From Opitutia bacterium Tous-C1TDCM (GTDB lineage Bacteria; Verrucomicrobiota; Verrucomicrobiia; Opitutales; Opitutaceae): a stretch of 50,998 bases of DNA. The translations under genes and the position numbers were made by a program. The DNA lies in the NCBI GenBank assembly GCA_002288455.1, contig NEUS01000015.1:1-50998 (forward strand). The letters are read 5' to 3'. Positions 17,949-27,800 of the stretch are shown one piece after another (position 1 is the first letter of the stretch; every line of letters begins with the position of its first letter). The notes beneath the pieces were generated by a model. It was not told the origin of the DNA and made no database searches. It saw nothing but the letters and a program-made list of their open reading frames with translations.

Positions 17949-18641
17949 GTGGGTGTGAGCGATTCGCCGTGCCGCGAGATTCCCCGCGGGGCCAGTCCGG
18001 CTAGCACCCGCAGCTTGCTGCTGCCGCCGCTTGCCGTTCCTAGCCTCGGCGAACTCAAGTTGATCTGCCAAGTTCGCGGGTTTCCGTTTATAGCCGGCCT
18101 TGAACTAGCGGTCCGTGCGGGGGTGTTGCGGGTCGGCGATATGCTTGATGGTGCCGTCAAGGTGCGGGTTTGGGTGTTGTTGGACCAGTCGCGCAGGAAC
18201 GCGCAGGAACGCCGGCTCGATGGCCAGCCATGGCGGTCCATCGGTGCGAAGGCCAAATCGCTTCCGGGTTCACAAGGCTCCTGGCCCATCGGTATCGCCA
18301 ACGTCGGGAGTAGGCCCAATCTGGCGCTCTGCGAAGGCGGTCCCGACACGCTCGCGGCTTGGTCGCTGGCGTGGTGGCACGGTCTGCACGACGAGGTCGC
18401 CCCCGTTTGCATGACGGGCGCGGGGCGACGGATCCATGCGGAGGCCCTGCGGCTGTTCGAGGGCAAGGGCGTTTTCATCATCCCCCACCAGGATCCAGCC
18501 GGCCTGCGCGCACGCGAGGTCTGGACCCGCCAATTGCTCGAATCCGGGGCGCGCTGGGTGAAGCCGTATCAGTTGCGGCACCACAAGGATCTGGCCGATG
18601 CGCTGTGTGCCGCGGCCGCCGAAATGGAGGACTTGCCGTGA
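17949..18641 (+). CDS. Toprim-domain primase-like protein, probably 5'-truncated
   Basis: 230 codons from a GTG at 17949; the true start is uncertain because the first 30 residues look unrelated to the family. From about residue 35 it matches the C-terminal part of mobile-element primase-like proteins: WVLLDQSRRNAQERRLDG, SWPIG, then the toprim segment LALCEGGPDTLAAW (catalytic Glu about 129) and FIIPHQDPAG, followed by KDLADAL. The N-terminal zinc-binding region found in full-length relatives is absent. It overlaps the ATPase gene by 4 bp (GTGA). It would have served replication of an integrated element; it is probably no longer complete. Confidence 0.65.
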   Translation: MGVSDSPCREIPRGASPASTRSLLLPPLAVPSLGELKLICQVRGFPFIAGLELAVRAGVLRVGDMLDGAVKVRVWVLLDQSRRNAQERRLDGQPWRSIGAKAKSLPGSQGSWPIGIANVGSRPNLALCEGGPDTLAAWSLAWWHGLHDEVAPVCMTGAGRRIHAEALRLFEGKGVFIIPHQDPAGLRAREVWTRQLLESGARWVKPYQLRHHKDLADALCAAAAEMEDLP

Positions 18642-19414
18642 GCGAAAAAGATTCGTTTCCCAATCCGTTCTCGGCTCCCGCAGAAGGCGACGAGAACGCC
18701 GCCGAGGGAGCAACGGGAGAACGCGCAGCCGGCCAGGGAACCGGGGCAGCTCCTGCCGTACGCCCGTTCACGATGTGGGCACCGTCGCAGTTTCTCGCCC
18801 ACAAGAACGATCCGTCAGCGGTGCTGCTGGGTGACGGGTACGTGGAAAAGGGCGAGTGGACGTCGTTCGTGGGAGTCGGTGGTCTCGGCAAGACGCGAAT
18901 GGTCCTGTGGCTTCTGGTACGTCAGATGCTCGGCAAACCGTGGTGCGGCCTCGAGACACGAGGCGGCCCGCAAAAGGCCGTGATCTTTTCGACCGAAAAC
19001 GGCATCCGCCGATGGAAAACGGACCTGGGCAAGATCATGGCCAGCCTCGACGAGGCCGAACGGGCCGTGGTCGAAGCCAACCTGCGTATTCTTGCCCTCA
19101 CTTCCGACGAGGACGGCGATCTTTGTATGGGAAATCCGGAGACACGGGCGCGATTGAAGCTCACGTTGGCCGGATTGGAGCCGGGGTTTGCCGTGTTCCA
19201 CCCCATGGCCGACATGATCGAGGGCGACGAAAGCAAGACTCCGGACATGGTCGCGACATTGCGGCATCTGAGAAACATCATCCGGTCGGCGTGTCCCAAC
19301 GCCGCCGTCATTTTGGTCCACCATGCCCGAACCGGCAGTGCGAACGTCAAGATGGCCGGCAGTATGTTCGAGGCGGGCAATTTCGGGCGTGGCGCCAAGG
19401 CGTTGCCGTCATAG
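18638..19414 (+). pseudogene. RecA/RepA-like P-loop ATPase, probably frameshifted at 3' end
   Basis: 258 codons from the GTG at 18638, which overlaps the toprim stop. Walker A is GVGGLGKT (Lys about 85); later blocks are AVIFSTENG, FAVFHPMADMIEGDE and AVILVHHARTG, the order of RepA/KaiC-like ATPases that load or act as helicases in mobile elements. It stops at TAG (19412-19414) just after the family's NFGRGAKAL segment. In another frame a continuation, IAQLRREITVELSESDTR, runs to a stop at 19465-19467 and resembles the expected next block. I infer a one-base frameshift near 19400-19411 and loss of the remaining C-terminus. The frameshift is inference from memory of the family. Confidence 0.6.
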
Positions 19415-19505
19415 CGCAATTGCGCCGCGAGATCACCGTCGAGCTGTCGGAGTCCGATACGCGATAGACCGAGGGCTGGGCGCCGAGGGCGGCACGACGG
19501 ACGGG

Positions 19506-20537
19506 CTACCCCTGATCGTTCGCACGATTGATGCGAGCTTCCAACTCGGACAAGATCGCCACGACGTCCTTCCACGATGGCGGCTCCCGGAAAAACATCG
19601 GGCGCATGGCCCGGTAGTCCGCGTCGAGAAACTCCAGCCGTTGTTGCGGCGGCACCAGCCGGAAGGTGCCGGGGCAGGCCGTTTCGTAACGAGCCCAAGC
19701 CGCCGCAAAGAACACTTGTTTGTGTTCAACCACCCGCGCCCGCAGATCGTCCCTTGTCACCGCCCGTTGACCCATCGGGTGAAGTGCGAGGGCGGCCAGA
19801 TCGGCGTAGTGCCGGGAAAAGCGGTCCGGGGTGGCTTTGGCGGCGTCGCGGTGGGCTTCGGCGTGCAGGATCGTAGCCTTTTCCCAGAAGGTACGTTCTG
19901 CGTCCAAGACCGGTACGGGAAAGGCCGCCTGGGGGAATGCTTCGGGAAAAGCGTCGGCAACGTAGGCGACGATTTCGCGCTCCGTCACCGGCCACCGGTC
20001 GGACCGTGCTCCTCCTTCGATGCGGACCACAGGACGCACATAGCTGCCCTGAGCTTCGCCGAACACCCCGGGATAAAGGAACAACAGGGTCTGCGCGTCG
20101 TCCGCCGCGACCTCCAACGACCAGCCCGTCGGGCCGAGTTCCGCACCGAACCGTTCCCGCAGGGCGGGCATCACGGTGCAGCGAAGCTTTTCGGCACAAC
20201 TCAAGGCGAGGCCGTCGAGACGCCGCTTGCGCTCTTTGCCGGTCGCGGCCTCGGGATCTTGCGCTCCCGAGTAGCCGAGCCACTCCCGGCTGAGCGATAG
20301 ATCGATATCTTCGGAGAAGCGGTGAATCACCTGCCATACTTTCGAGAGCGAGGTGCCGCCTTTGAAGATGAAGTGATCGCGGGCCTCGGGCAGCGTGAAG
20401 ATTTTCTCGAGCGTCCAGCAGACCCAGGCATCCTTCTCCACCATGTGCTCGGGGCGTTGGAGGCGCCGGGACGCCGCGGCGTAGAGCGCACGCTGGTCCG
20501 GCGCCGACAGCTCCCAAAATTTCGGCGGCTTAGTCAT
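19506..20537 (-). CDS. AbiEii-family nucleotidyltransferase toxin
   Basis: 343 residues. The nucleotidyltransferase motif FKGGTSLSK (residues 58-66) followed by EDIDLSLS (about 76-83), the lone DxD-type metal site, defines the AbiEii/AbiGii family; RTFWEKATILHAE is the conserved downstream lysine block. Members act as the toxin of type IV AbiE toxin-antitoxin systems and cause abortive phage infection; where studied, they transfer nucleotides to tRNA. The start overlaps the upstream antitoxin gene by 8 bp, the normal operon order (antitoxin first). All motifs are intact, so it is probably functional. Confidence 0.92.
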   Translation of the reverse strand: MTKPPKFWELSAPDQRALYAAASRRLQRPEHMVEKDAWVCWTLEKIFTLPEARDHFIFKGGTSLSKVWQVIHRFSEDIDLSLSREWLGYSGAQDPEAATGKERKRRLDGLALSCAEKLRCTVMPALRERFGAELGPTGWSLEVAADDAQTLLFLYPGVFGEAQGSYVRPVVRIEGGARSDRWPVTEREIVAYVADAFPEAFPQAAFPVPVLDAERTFWEKATILHAEAHRDAAKATPDRFSRHYADLAALALHPMGQRAVTRDDLRARVVEHKQVFFAAAWARYETACPGTFRLVPPQQRLEFLDADYRAMRPMFFREPPSWKDVVAILSELEARINRANDQG

Positions 20538-21147
20538 CGCGGGAGAGTTCGAGAAAGAAAGGACGCATCCACGCGGGGGCGTACCGGAGGTCGGCGCGCA
20601 GTTGTTTTTTCTCCTTGGCGCCCAAGCGCGCGCGCAGCGTTTGCAATCGCTCCGGGGATAGGTGGACCCGGCCGATGCTGCGCAACGCTTCGGCTACCCA
20701 GCCGCTGGCGCGCCCGGCCATCATCATCGTCTTGGTCGACCGCCGCCGGAACTGCACCAGGTCCCGACCGATCTCATCGGAATTCCGGGACCGACCCTGG
20801 ACACCGTAAGTCTCGCGGGCGGAGACCTGCGGGCTCAGGCCGAGGAGATTGGCCGCGTGGGCGCCCGAGGGCAGCAGTTTAAGGCCGTCCCGCCGGGCAA
20901 TCGCCGCCACCACGGCCTCCGTCCCGGCGCCCGCGGTGCCGATCATGGGATGGGGGCGTGGGATCTCGTAGATGCCCCGCCGTACCCGGCGAATCTTGCC
21001 CGCCACTACCATCCGCGACAGTTCCTTGCCAACGGAGCGCGGATCGCCCAAGTCCGCGAGGTCGCCCGGGGTAAAGGCCCAGTCGGCGGCCTTGCCCTTC
21101 AACTTCCGCTCAATTGACCTCCGCAGAGCACCGTAAGCCGATTTCAT
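20530..21147 (-). CDS. AbiEi-like antitoxin/transcriptional regulator (DUF6088)
   Basis: 205 residues from the ATG at 21147 (MKSAYGALRRSIERKL). An upstream ATG at 21186 lies inside the palindrome described below, so I prefer 21147. The N-terminal part (LADLGDPRSVGKELSRMV, then KIRRVRRGIYEIPRP) is the winged-helix domain of AbiEi-type proteins; the C-terminal part (PAWMRPFFLELS) is the antitoxin domain. In known AbiE systems the antitoxin autorepresses by binding inverted repeats in its promoter, which fits the site at 21154-21187. No Shine-Dalgarno is evident before 21147. Confidence 0.85.
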   Translation of the reverse strand: MKSAYGALRRSIERKLKGKAADWAFTPGDLADLGDPRSVGKELSRMVVAGKIRRVRRGIYEIPRPHPMIGTAGAGTEAVVAAIARRDGLKLLPSGAHAANLLGLSPQVSARETYGVQGRSRNSDEIGRDLVQFRRRSTKTMMMAGRASGWVAEALRSIGRVHLSPERLQTLRARLGAKEKKQLRADLRYAPAWMRPFFLELSRDD

Positions 21148-21153
21148 AGTTAA

Positions 21154-21187
21154 GATGCCGAAAATATGATCATCTTTTTTCGGCATC
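21154..21187 (-). promoter_or_regulatory. Palindromic operator/promoter of the abiE-like operon
   Basis: A perfect 11-bp inverted repeat (gatgccgaaaa at 21154-21164, its complement at 21177-21187) spans a 12-base centre that holds a second palindrome, atgatcat. Read on the minus strand, a TTGAGA hexamer followed by CATATT about 17 bases on could be -35/-10 elements overlapping it. This matches how AbiEi proteins autoregulate. Confidence 0.65.
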
Positions 21188-22044
21188 TCAAGTGCCGATT
21201 TGCAAGGGCGACTCCCCTATTCGAGGCCGCCTGAAGGCCAAGTCTGGCGATCGTCGGGCGGTGCCGATCCGGCGGCGCTTAGACGTTACCTCGTTGCCGA
21301 GAGGTCGGTGGCGAAGACGGCGGTAGCTGGCGAGGCGCTGGCGCAGATCGTCGAGCGCGGGAATTGAGAGAAGCAATAACCGCGGAGCCTGCGGGGACGT
21401 CCGATGGCGTTCGTGATCGGGTTAAATTCAGAATCACGCTGGGCGGCTCCGCGAGCGCTCCGGGACTTGAGATAGTGGTAACCTTGGATCGCCGTGGCCG
21501 TTGTTGCTTTCGGCTGCCCGGAAACGGATGCAGTCGTGGCCTTCTTGACGACCAATTCCGAAGGTGGATTCGACACGGTCGGCTGCTTTTCTGATGGGGA
21601 GAACGACGCCTCGATGCGAAACGTGCATTGACGAGCGACGAGAGGCAAGGCGCCGCGGCCGACGAAGACCGAAGGGAAGTTTGACGCTCATTCGTCGATG
21701 CTGGGTTGGCTTATCTTACAACCACTCGCCAGACGAAGATGAAACTGCACGGCAGCGGCGTCATCTCGGCTCCTTTGCGTCCGCGCACGTCATGCCGGCC
21801 TGGCACTAGAAGAGCGGAGATTCAAATACCGGGGAAGGTACACTCGGACGCCGGTATTCCTAATGCGTGAAGGAACCGAACCGGGGAATGTGACCGGCAG
21901 GCCCGACGTCCTGGGCGAACGCGCGGACTGGCGCGCTGCATGGTTTAGGATGAGACCACAAGACGGGCTGTGGACCGTGCGAACCACCTGAACTAACGGG
22001 GTACCTGTTGTAAGTTTATGGGTAAGAAACGGCGATTTTGGACA
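21188..22044. other. Gene-poor stretch between the abiE-like operon and tRNA-Phe
   Basis: About 860 bases with no gene I can support. The most protein-like frame is 21286-21648 on the minus strand (contains SELVVKKATTASVSGQPKAT), but it has no recognisable domain, no clear start and would be low confidence. Composition is patchy and locally AT-richer than the core. This fits decayed sequence at the tRNA-proximal end of a former mobile element. I looked for a copy of the tRNA 3' end here and near 17.4-18 kb and saw none. Confidence 0.45.
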
Positions 22045-22080
22045 ACAAAAAACCCGTTACGCTTTGCAGCATAACGGGTT
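22045..22080 (-). terminator. Intrinsic terminator of tRNA-Phe
   Basis: Read on the minus strand, aacccgttatgc / gcgtaacgggtt forms a 12-bp stem with one mismatch and a short loop, then TTTTGTTG. It begins 7 bases past the tRNA's CCA end. Confidence 0.9.
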
Positions 22081-22087
22081 CCTAAAG

Positions 22088-22163
<76 letters not shown>

Positions 22164-22300
22164 ACTGGAGGAAGGCCGAACAAACGGGGCGCGGCGGGGT
22201 GCGTCAACGGGAATTTTGGCGAAAGTCGGCGACGGAATTCCGAAGCGATTCGGCGGGTGGTTGGCGGAGGGTATTCGGTCGATGGATGCTGGACGGGATC

Positions 22301-22434
22301 AACCACAGAGGCACGGAGGGCACGGAGAAGAAGCGGGCGGAGGGAGAGGAGGTGGACGGAGGTTGGCCGCAAGGAGGGGCAGGGGACGCAAGGAGGGTGC
22401 TGCCCTCCCTCCACTCGCTGGTGCTCGCGGCTAC
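22301..22434. repeat. Composite intergenic repeat (cacggag units plus ccactcgct element)
   Basis: cacggag-type units at 22301-22330 are followed by the ~24-bp element at 22411-22434 (ccactcgctggtgctcgcgg and on), 7 bases before the stop of the minus-strand sulfatase gene. Same order and orientation as at 13126 and 28593. Confidence 0.65.
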
Positions 22435-22441
22435 CGGGCAG

Positions 22442-24762
22442 TTACGGGCGGGTGGGGCGGAGGGTGAATTCGACGGTTTTGATTTGGCCGGGGAAGGTGT
22501 GCGGCGAGGCGTAGGCGTCGGTGACCGGGGTCTGCGTGTCGCGGCCGAAATCCAGCGGTTCGTGGCTGATCATGCCGGGCATGGCGCGGGGGGCGGTGGC
22601 GCGGGCGACTTCGCGGCCGTCGACGCGGAGGATGAGCGCGGCGCCGCGGGCCGGAGCGGCGGCCGGGAGGAGTTCGACGGACACGGTGCTCGCGCCGGCG
22701 GGCAAGACGGCGGGGGCGAGGACGGACGTACGTTCGAGGCCGGAGACGTTGTAGTCGAAGGCGAGGCGGCCGTCGCGGATCCAGAGGGCGTAGCCGCAGA
22801 AACGGCCGCCTTGGGCGACGAGGACGCCGTCGTCGCCGGCGCGGCGGTCGATCGTGGCGGTGAGCGTGAAGCCACGGCCGCGGAGGTCCGGCGCGGTGCC
22901 TTTGTGCAGGCCTTCGAGCGGCGGATGGTAGACGAAGTGCGTGCGGTCGCCGCCGTGCTCGGGCGGGCGCAGGAGATCGCGTTCGAAGCTGCGGTCGTCG
23001 AGCGGGAAGACGCCGTAGGCGGCGGCCTCGCGTTCCCAGAGGGCTTGGAGTTCGGCAAGTTTCGCGGGTTCGCGGGCGGCGAGGTCGCGGGCTTCGGCGA
23101 AGTCGGTGTCGCTATGGTACAGCTCCCAGGTGTCGCGCTCGTAGGGCTGGCCCTTGGTGTGGCGGGTGATTGCTTTCCAGGGCCGTGCTGGATACCGCGG
23201 CGACCGTAGAGCTCGTAGTATTGCGTCGGCCGCGCGGTGGGGGCGTCGGGCCGGTCCCACGCGTAGGCGAGGCCGGTGCCGTGGAGCGGGAGTTGCGGCA
23301 CGCCGTGGAACGTCGCGGGCACGGCGGTGCCGGCGGCCTCGAGGATGGTCGCGGCGACATCGGTGACGAAGTGGAATTGGCGGCGGACGGTATTGCCTTG
23401 CGGGATACGCGCGGGCCAGTGGACGACGAGCGGGACGCGGATGCCGCCGGCGTCGATGAAACCCTTGGTGAGGCGGAAGGGCGTGTTGCCGGCCTGCGTC
23501 CAACCCAGCGGATACGTGCCGAAGGTCTGCGGGCCGCCGAGGGCGTCGAGGCGTTCGAGGCCTTCGCGCAGCGTGCCGGATTGCTGGGCGTTGAAGAGCT
23601 GCATCTCGTTCCAGAGACCGAACTCGCCGCCCTCGGGGCTGGCGCCGTTGTCGGAGAGCAGAATGACGAGGGTGTCGCGGAGGCGGCCGGTGCGCTCGAG
23701 TTCGTCGAGCAGGCGGCCGAGCTGGCGGTCGGTGTACTCGAGGTTGGCGGCGAAGGCTTCGTAGTAGCGGGCGAAGACGCGGCGCTCGTCGGCGGAGAGG
23801 GCGGCCCAGGGCCGGACGCCGGGATTGTGGGGCGGGAGGACGACGTCGGCGGGGACGAGCCCCATTTCCTTTTGGCGGGCGAGGGTGGCGGCGCGGACGG
23901 CGTCCCAGCCGGCGTCGAAGCGCCCGCGCCATTTCTCGAGGTAGTCGGGCGGGGCGTGGTGCGGGGCGTGGCCGGCGCAGTAGGCGAGGTAGAGGAAGTA
24001 GGGGCGGTCGGGGGCGGCGGCGCGGTGGTCGGCGATGTAGCCGATGGCGCGGTCGGTGAGATCGGCGTCGAGGAAGTAGGGCGAGCCGTCGCGGAGTTTG
24101 ACGGGAGGATCGATGCGGTGGCGGTCCTGGAAGAGATCGGGGGCGAAGTGGTTGGTGTCGCCGCCGAGGTAGCCGTAGAAGCGGTCGAAGCCGCGGCCGG
24201 TGGGCCAGTGGGTGGGCGGGGAGGCGGCGTTTTGTTCCTGCTGCGGGATGAGGTGCCATTTGCCGACGGCGGCGGTGCCGTAGCCGCTGGCGCGGAGGAG
24301 TTCGGCGACGGTCGCGGCTTCCGGGGCGAGGCCGCCGCGGCTATGCGGGAAACCGTTGGCGAATTCGGTGATGACGCCGACGCCGGCGCTGTGGGGATTG
24401 CGGCCGGTGAGCAGGGCGGCGCGGGTGGGCGAGCAAACGGGAAACGTGGTGAAGTTCGTGTACCGCACGCCGCCGGCGGCGAGGCGGTCGATGTTGGGCG
24501 TGGGGATGGGCGAGCCGTAGCAGCCGAGTTGGGCGAACCCGATGTCGTCGAGGACGACGAGCAGGACGTCGGGCGAACCGGCGGGCGGGCGGGCCGGGGC
24601 GGGCCAGGAAGGGGTGGCTTCGGCGACGGTGCGCGGGACGGCGGCGGAAGCCGCGGACGCGGACGCGGCGGCGACGAAGGCGAGGGCGAGGGTGACGACC
24701 GTGGAGAAAAGCGGGCGCGGGAAACGCGAGTGAAGGCGGCGGCGAGGGGAGAGGTGGGTCAC
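22442..24762 (-). pseudogene. Large arylsulfatase with a single-base frameshift
   Basis: Together the two frames encode about 773 residues, the size of large AtsA-type arylsulfatases. Frame one starts at the ATG at 24762 with an export signal, then the metal site LLVVLDDIGFAQLGCYG, the formylglycine motif CSPTRAALLTGR (C-x-P-x-R intact), GKWHL and LSDNGASPEGGE. Near 23180 the frame breaks: one frame reads RRGIQHGPGKQSP, the other continues PWKAITRHTKGQPYERDTWELYH. Restoring one base in the run at 23180-23182 gives HGPWKAITRH, the expected family sequence. The second frame then covers the C-terminal domain to the stop at 22442. The catalytic part is whole; the frameshift is either real inactivation or an assembly error. 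Confidence 0.85.
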
Positions 24763-24779
24763 GGGAAATTGGATACGGG

Positions 24780-24872
24780 GTGGAGCCGCTCGCTCACGCT
24801 CGCAGCTACGGGGCGCGTCGGTGCAGCCGGGATGCTGCTCTCAACACTCAATTCGGAACTCTCAACTGCATC
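24780..24872. repeat. ccactcgct-type element plus tcaac-type units
   Basis: The ~24-bp element (gctcgctcacgctcgcagct and flanks) at 24780-24809 lies between the sulfatase start and the AsmA stop. It is followed by one arm of short tcaac units at 24838-24872. Confidence 0.6.
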
Positions 24873-24880
24873 TCTCCGCT

Positions 24881-27800
24881 TCAGCGCCCGAGGGCGCCGA
24901 GGCCGGCTTCGAGCAGGAGTTTCCAGAGGGCGGAGTTGTCGGGTTTGGCGGGAGTGCCGCCGATGGCGAAATTCCGCGACATCAGGAAATAGCCTTTGTC
25001 GTCCTGCGTGCCGCTGAGTTGGCCGACGCGCTGGAGCAGGTGGCCGAGTTCGCCCTTGGCCCCGAGTTGGAGCAGCACGTTCATCGGGGAATCCTGGACC
25101 TGGCCGGCCTCCTTGGCGGCGACGCTGCCGTTGCCGGTGAGGCGGAGGATCGGGGAAATGAATTCGAGGGAAGTGAGCTTGAAGGAAAGATCGGCGCCGC
25201 GCTCGACCTGGAGTTTCACGCTGTCGAATTGGACTTCGTTCAAGGCGCGGGCGAGTTCCGCGACGGCGACGGTGGTGTCGGAGCCCTGCTTGGCGCCGAG
25301 CATGGCGAGACCGAAGGAGGCGATGTTCACGACGGTGCCGAGATTTCCCTTCCGGGCGAGGTAGCGCATCGTGCCCTTGGTGCCGGTGAGTTCGAAACGG
25401 CCGAAGGCGTTTTTCGCGAGATCGGCGACGGTGCCGCCGTTGCCGTTGAGCTTGGCGGAAACGGTGGCCCGGGTTTCGAGGGCGGGTTTTTCGTTGGGAT
25501 TGGCGGCGCGGAGAATCTCGCCGATGTCGAGTTGCTGCACGTCGGCCGTCGCGGCGAGGGCGTAGGGCTGCGCCTGGGCCGGGGAGAAGGTGACGCCGCC
25601 GGCGAGCTTGAAGGGGTTTTCCTTGAAGCGGCCTTCGAAGCCGTCGAGCGCGAGCCGGCTGTCGGTGATCGTAGCCGTGCCGCGGATACCGCTGGTGACG
25701 GCGTCGGCGCCGTAGACGACGCGCTTGAGGTCGAGTTCGACCTTGCCGTTGACGCCTTGCCAGAAGGGGGCGGTGTCCGCCTTCGCCACAGGCTTCGGCG
25801 TGACAAGTCCCGGGAGGGCCGGTTTCGAGGCCGGTTTCGCGGTTGGCTTGGCGGGTTCGGAGGCGGGGGCGAGGGCGGCGAGGGGTTCGAAGTCGGCGAC
25901 GTGGAGGTTGGCGCTGGCGATCTTGCCGGTGAGGACGAAGGTCTTGCCGGCGGCGGCTTTGCCGAAGGCGGCGTTGACGGTGAGGTCGGATTTGCGCTGC
26001 GCATTCGTCAAGGTGAGCGGCAGCTGAAGGGTGCCGGAACCGTCGGCTTTCTGCGCGGCCTTGAGCGTGAACTCGAGGTCGCCGAGGGCGCGGTTGTCGG
26101 CTTTCGCAACGAGGTTCTTCGCGGAGAAGACGACGTTGGCGAGGTTCTCGGCGGCGAGGGCGACGTCGAAGGTCGCGGCGATTTGGCCGCGGCTCAGCGT
26201 GCAATACGGCGCGAGACCGGGCTGCAGCATCAAGGCGGGGACATCGGCGTCGAGTTTGCCTTTGGCGGTGAGGACGGGGGCGTCGCCGGCCTTGGCGGGA
26301 AGTTTGGTTTCGCCGACAGCGGAGAGGCCGAGGAGGACGGCGTTGCCTTGCTTCAGTTCGATTTGCTTTACGTCAAAGGTGACGAGCGAACCGCGCTTCG
26401 CGGCGCTGAGGCTCGCGGCGACGTCGAGGTTTTGCAGCTGCGGTTGGCCGTCGAGAATTGCGCCCACTTGGCGGAGACGCAGCGGTTCGGTGAACGCGAC
26501 GGCGAGGTCGTCGAGGGACTTGAGGGTGACATCGAGGACGGCGCCGCCGGCGGTGCCGGAAAGTTTGGCATTGGGTACGAAGGCATCGCCCCACGAAAGC
26601 GGGATTTCGCCGAGGCGGACGCGGGCGGCGACGGCGTCGGGTTTCGCACCCGCGAAGGTCTTGGCTTTGAGGTCGCCGGCGACGGTTTGCTGCAGTTCGA
26701 CGGCGACGAGCAGGGCGCCGGTGTCGCGGTTGACGACGGTGCGGAGTTGGGTGAGTTGCAGGGCATCGCCTTCGAGGCGGCCGGTGGCGGCGAGGTCGAG
26801 GGTGAGCGCGCCGGGATCGAGCGGCAGGTAGGGCTTGAGGGCGGCGACGAGCTTGCCCTGGAGGGTGGCGGTGAACGCGATCGCGGGCTTGGTCGCGAGG
26901 TTGGTGACGTCGGCGGTGAGTTTGCCGCCGAGGCTGTCGCCGGCGGGCAGCGAAATCTTGAGGTCGACGAGTTCGGCGAGCACGCGGGTCGCGGAGTAGT
27001 CGACGGCGGGGCGGACGGAGACGTTGAGGTTGTCGGCGAGTTTGGTCTGGCCGTCGCGCACGGTGACGGCGCGGAGGACGAGGGGCTCGACGGTGCGCAC
27101 GCGGACGCGGCTGCCGTCGGGTTCGGCCTCGAGGGCGACGGAGAGGGAGAGATCGCCGCTGTCGATGACGAGGGGTTTGGCGACGGGCTGGGCCCAGGCG
27201 AGCGGGAGGGCTTGGATCGTGACGCGGGCGAGTTCGGCTTTGGCGTCGACGAAGGTGACGCGCTTGGCGGCGAGATCGTAGCCGATCTTTTGGGCGGAGA
27301 CGATCTGGAGAATGCGGCGGCCGTCGGCGCCGGTGGCGTCGAGTTCGAGGCGGTTGAGATCGGCGCGGTCGCCGGCGAAGGCGCCGTCGAAGGCGAGGCG
27401 GGTGTTGACCGAGCCGACGGCCGCGAGGGCAGGCGCGAGTTGGGCGAGTTTCGAAAGCTGCGCGGTGAGGTTGCCGGTGGCGGCGACGGCTTGGTTGACG
27501 GTGTTGAAGGTGAAGCGGCCGGTGCCGTTGGCGGCGATTTCCGGCAGGCCGAAGCCGGCGAGGACGGCGGCGAGTTGTTCGCTGCGGACGGCGAGATTCC
27601 AGTCGCCGGCGATGGCCTGCTGCGCGGCGGTGTACTGGGCGTTGAGTTTAAGCAGCGGCTCGACGGCGGTGCCGCGGAGCAGATTCAAGGTGGCGGCGTA
27701 GGACTCGTCGCCGGACGCGGCGGGTTGCGCGATCTTGGCGTTGAGCTGGATGCGGTCGGCGGGAAGTTTCGGGCCGATGGCGGCGGCGACGGTGTCGACT

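Noticed and set aside
21286-21648. A 120-codon minus-strand ORF in the gap before tRNA-Phe
   Set aside because: Part of it looks protein-like, but there is no domain, clear start or operon context, and overlapping frames are equally open.
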